Source: Fibrella aestuarina BUZ 2 (GTDB lineage Bacteria > Bacteroidota > Bacteroidia > Cytophagales > Spirosomataceae). Taken from it: a DNA stretch of 64,000 nucleotides. This document shows, one piece after another, positions 62,995 through 64,000 of the stretch. The position numbers and the translations under genes are program-made. Every line of letters starts with the position of its first letter. Positions within the stretch are counted from its first letter, which is position 1. The notes under the pieces were generated by a model. The model searched no databases. It was not told where the DNA came from and worked only from the letters and a program-made list of their open reading frames with translations. Where the stretch lies: assembly GCF_000331105.1 (NCBI RefSeq), contig NC_020054.1, positions 3,943,477 through 4,007,476 on the forward strand. The letters are read 5' to 3'.

Positions 62995-63479
62995 TGATCG
63001 ATCGGCCGGGGTTTGGGGTTTACCTCGTCTTCGCGCGGTGGCGGGGCCGAGGGCATCGTCTGGGTACGTGGTCTGGTTCCACCCTCATCGGCATACGCCG
63101 GCAGCGACGCCAGCCACCCCCCAAACACGATCACGCTGCAGCCCACCACCAGCCGGGCGACAGCCGGGGTAAATGGAATGCGCGCGCGCAGCACGTGTAC
63201 CACAGGCAGCAAACTACCTGCCGGGATCACCGACAGGTAGGCGATGCGCAGCCACCGCAGTACACCCGGCAGTGGTGTACTGAAGACAATCCCGTACGCC
63301 AGGCAGGCACTGGCCAGACAAATCAGAAATAACAGGCCCACCCCTGCTTTATAACCGGGCGAGGCCTCATCGGCCAGCCCAAACAGCATTGCCAGAATCA
63401 GCATGGCACAGAGTGCGAAGCTGCTAGCCATCACCCAAAGGGTGGTCGTTGTTTCGGTTAGATTGTGAAAAGGATTCAT
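62991..63479 (-). CDS. Four-helix membrane protein of unknown function
   Basis: A 162-residue protein from ATG 63479 with four hydrophobic helices (about 15-40, 43-65, 75-95, 108-130) and a Pro/Arg/Glu-rich cytoplasmic-like tail (EGGTRPRTQTMPSAPPPREDEVNPKP). Its start overlaps the end of the holin-like gene, and its stop overlaps the glycosyltransferase start by ATGA. It could be a second holin, an antiholin or an unrelated membrane protein. Confidence 0.65.
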   Translation of the reverse strand: MNPFHNLTETTTTLWVMASSFALCAMLILAMLFGLADEASPGYKAGVGLLFLICLASACLAYGIVFSTPLPGVLRWLRIAYLSVIPAGSLLPVVHVLRARIPFTPAVARLVVGCSVIVFGGWLASLPAYADEGGTRPRTQTMPSAPPPREDEVNPKPRPIDQ

Positions 63480-63903
63480 TGTCGGCGGTGATCTTATCGA
63501 TCTTATCAAAATGGGTTAGTACAAAGAGTGACAGGCGTAAGAGACGAATCAGGCCGTTCTTGAGGTAGGAAAACGGGTTGCGTTTGATAGTTTCCCGCTG
63601 CCCCGTAATCCCCAGCACAAAGGCCGTTCCCCACAACCCGAACAGAAAAGAGACGAGGGTAGAAACCGTGTAGAGCGCGCACAGGTCCAGCTCGAACTTG
63701 TAATGGATGGCCAGCCCTTTTATGAAAGCCTCGCCGAGCATCTGAGCCAGAATACCGACCAGCGTTCCCATCAGCCATGACATCAGCCCCTTGAGCCGGT
63801 CGGTGTGAATTGGTTGGAACGCCCATCCGGCCGAGCCCACAGCCGACCAGAACGTGTAAAAGGCAAGTGGCATATGAGCCGCCACTTCACACCAGGATGT
63901 CAT
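63424..63903 (-). CDS. Probable phage holin-like membrane protein
   Basis: A 159-residue protein with hydrophobic segments near 12-28, 42-62 and 75-100 and a charged C-terminal tail (DKIDKITADNESFSQSNRNN), the general plan of phage holins of the Bacteroidota/Firmicutes phage_holin_4 kind. A short internal pattern (GLMSWLMGTLVGILAQMLGEAFIKGLAIHYKFELD) supports this. It is the first visible gene of the leftward lysis cassette. The call is based on topology and position, not on a diagnostic motif. Confidence 0.6.
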   Translation of the reverse strand: MTSWCEVAAHMPLAFYTFWSAVGSAGWAFQPIHTDRLKGLMSWLMGTLVGILAQMLGEAFIKGLAIHYKFELDLCALYTVSTLVSFLFGLWGTAFVLGITGQRETIKRNPFSYLKNGLIRLLRLSLFVLTHFDKIDKITADNESFSQSNRNNDHPLGDG

Positions 63904-63936
63904 ACAGAAACGATTGTTGGATAAAGCGTTGAGAGG

Positions 63937-64000
63937 TTAAGGAGGCGGGTGCTGGGCATGCTCCCAGACTTCCCGCACCCAGGGCGACGTCCAGCGAATC
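63937..64000 (-). CDS. C-terminal end of a further leftward phage gene (partial)
   Basis: An open frame entering from the right edge encodes at least IRWTSPWVREVWEHAQHPPP and stops at TAA 63939-63937, 34 nt before the holin-like start. It is cut by the window edge. Nothing can be said about its function beyond its place in the late or lysis region. Confidence 0.4.
   Translation of the reverse strand, partial: IRWTSPWVREVWEHAQHPPP

Larger units (their letters stand above)
45900..64000. mobile_element. Prophage or phage-derived element, right end outside the window
   Basis: The region begins after tRNA-Leu and contains an S24 repressor, divergent early genes, a replication protein with embedded iterons, a DnaC-like ATPase, a VRR-NUC nuclease, a Gp37/Gp68-like protein, many small overlapping genes without host counterparts, an endolysin and a holin-like protein. 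Gene density and coupling (ATGA overlaps) are phage-like. Integrase, terminase, portal and capsid genes are not seen and should lie to the right. Left edge and att site are not proven. Confidence 0.85.

Noticed and set aside
45900..64000. A Mu-like transposable phage
   Set aside because: No DDE transposase or MuB-like gene is present among the early genes; the module is of the O/P type.

Overview
The window is GC-rich chromosomal DNA from a member of the Bacteroidota, most likely an environmental Cytophagales bacterium of the Spirosoma/Fibrella type. The evidence is the set of gene families (lipoproteins with SusG-like, beta-helix and PD40/OmpA architectures, an Atg22-like transporter, a DUF3127 protein, LytS-type and multi-PAS kinases) and promoters of the Bacteroidota kind (TTG, 18-20 bp, TAnnTTTG), seen clearly in front of all three tRNA genes and the toxin-antitoxin pair. 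No species can be named from the sequence alone.

Positions 1-45.9 kb are host chromosome. The order is: a TPR protein and gyrA; a RES/Xre toxin-antitoxin pair; a small broken hypothetical gene; dapA; a membrane glycosyltransferase and ligA; an rpe / GH13 amylase / PD40-OmpA operon; a cell-surface polysaccharide cluster (two polytopic membrane proteins, one an acyltransferase-3, a GT2, an FAD oxidoreductase, a large membrane-anchored protein and an AlgJ/AlgX-like SGNH lipoprotein); a decayed phosphotriesterase remnant; a PKD/beta-helix lipoprotein and a second small lipoprotein; a signalling block (LytS-type kinase, CheY-like receiver, a 1,835-residue CheB-CheR-PAS-kinase fusion and a second CheB); small lipoproteins; an ECF sigma factor; tRNA-Val, an Atg22-like MFS transporter, a BatE-like protein, tRNA-Lys, a multi-PAS histidine kinase, a DUF3127 protein and tRNA-Leu.

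From just after tRNA-Leu (about 45.9 kb) to the right edge lies a prophage or phage-derived element whose right end is outside the window. It has a self-cleavable S24 repressor facing a rightward early operon across an operator region, a long chain of mostly overlapping early genes (46.8-61.2 kb), and a convergent leftward lysis-side cassette (endolysin, a GT9 glycosyltransferase, a 4-TM protein, a holin-like protein). No integrase, terminase, portal or capsid gene is visible, so these should lie to the right.

The most interesting element is at 52.4-52.66 kb. Inside a gene for a winged-helix replication protein lie seven near-palindromic sites (TTAACA-N3-TGTTAA) at 22/22/24/22/22/22 bp spacing, then a 32-bp almost pure A/T stretch, then two more sites. 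The next gene encodes a DnaC-like AAA+ ATPase. This reproduces the layout of the lambda O/P-ori module with unrelated sequences, and I read it as the phage replication origin. Other items worth attention are a 91-nt intergenic element with mutually exclusive hairpins at 47133-47223, a stand-alone LytTR regulator in the early operon, a GT9 glycosyltransferase in the lysis cassette, an Asp-to-Asn change in the CheB triad of the fusion protein, and a strongly over-represented heptamer GGTACGT/ACGTACC across the whole window.
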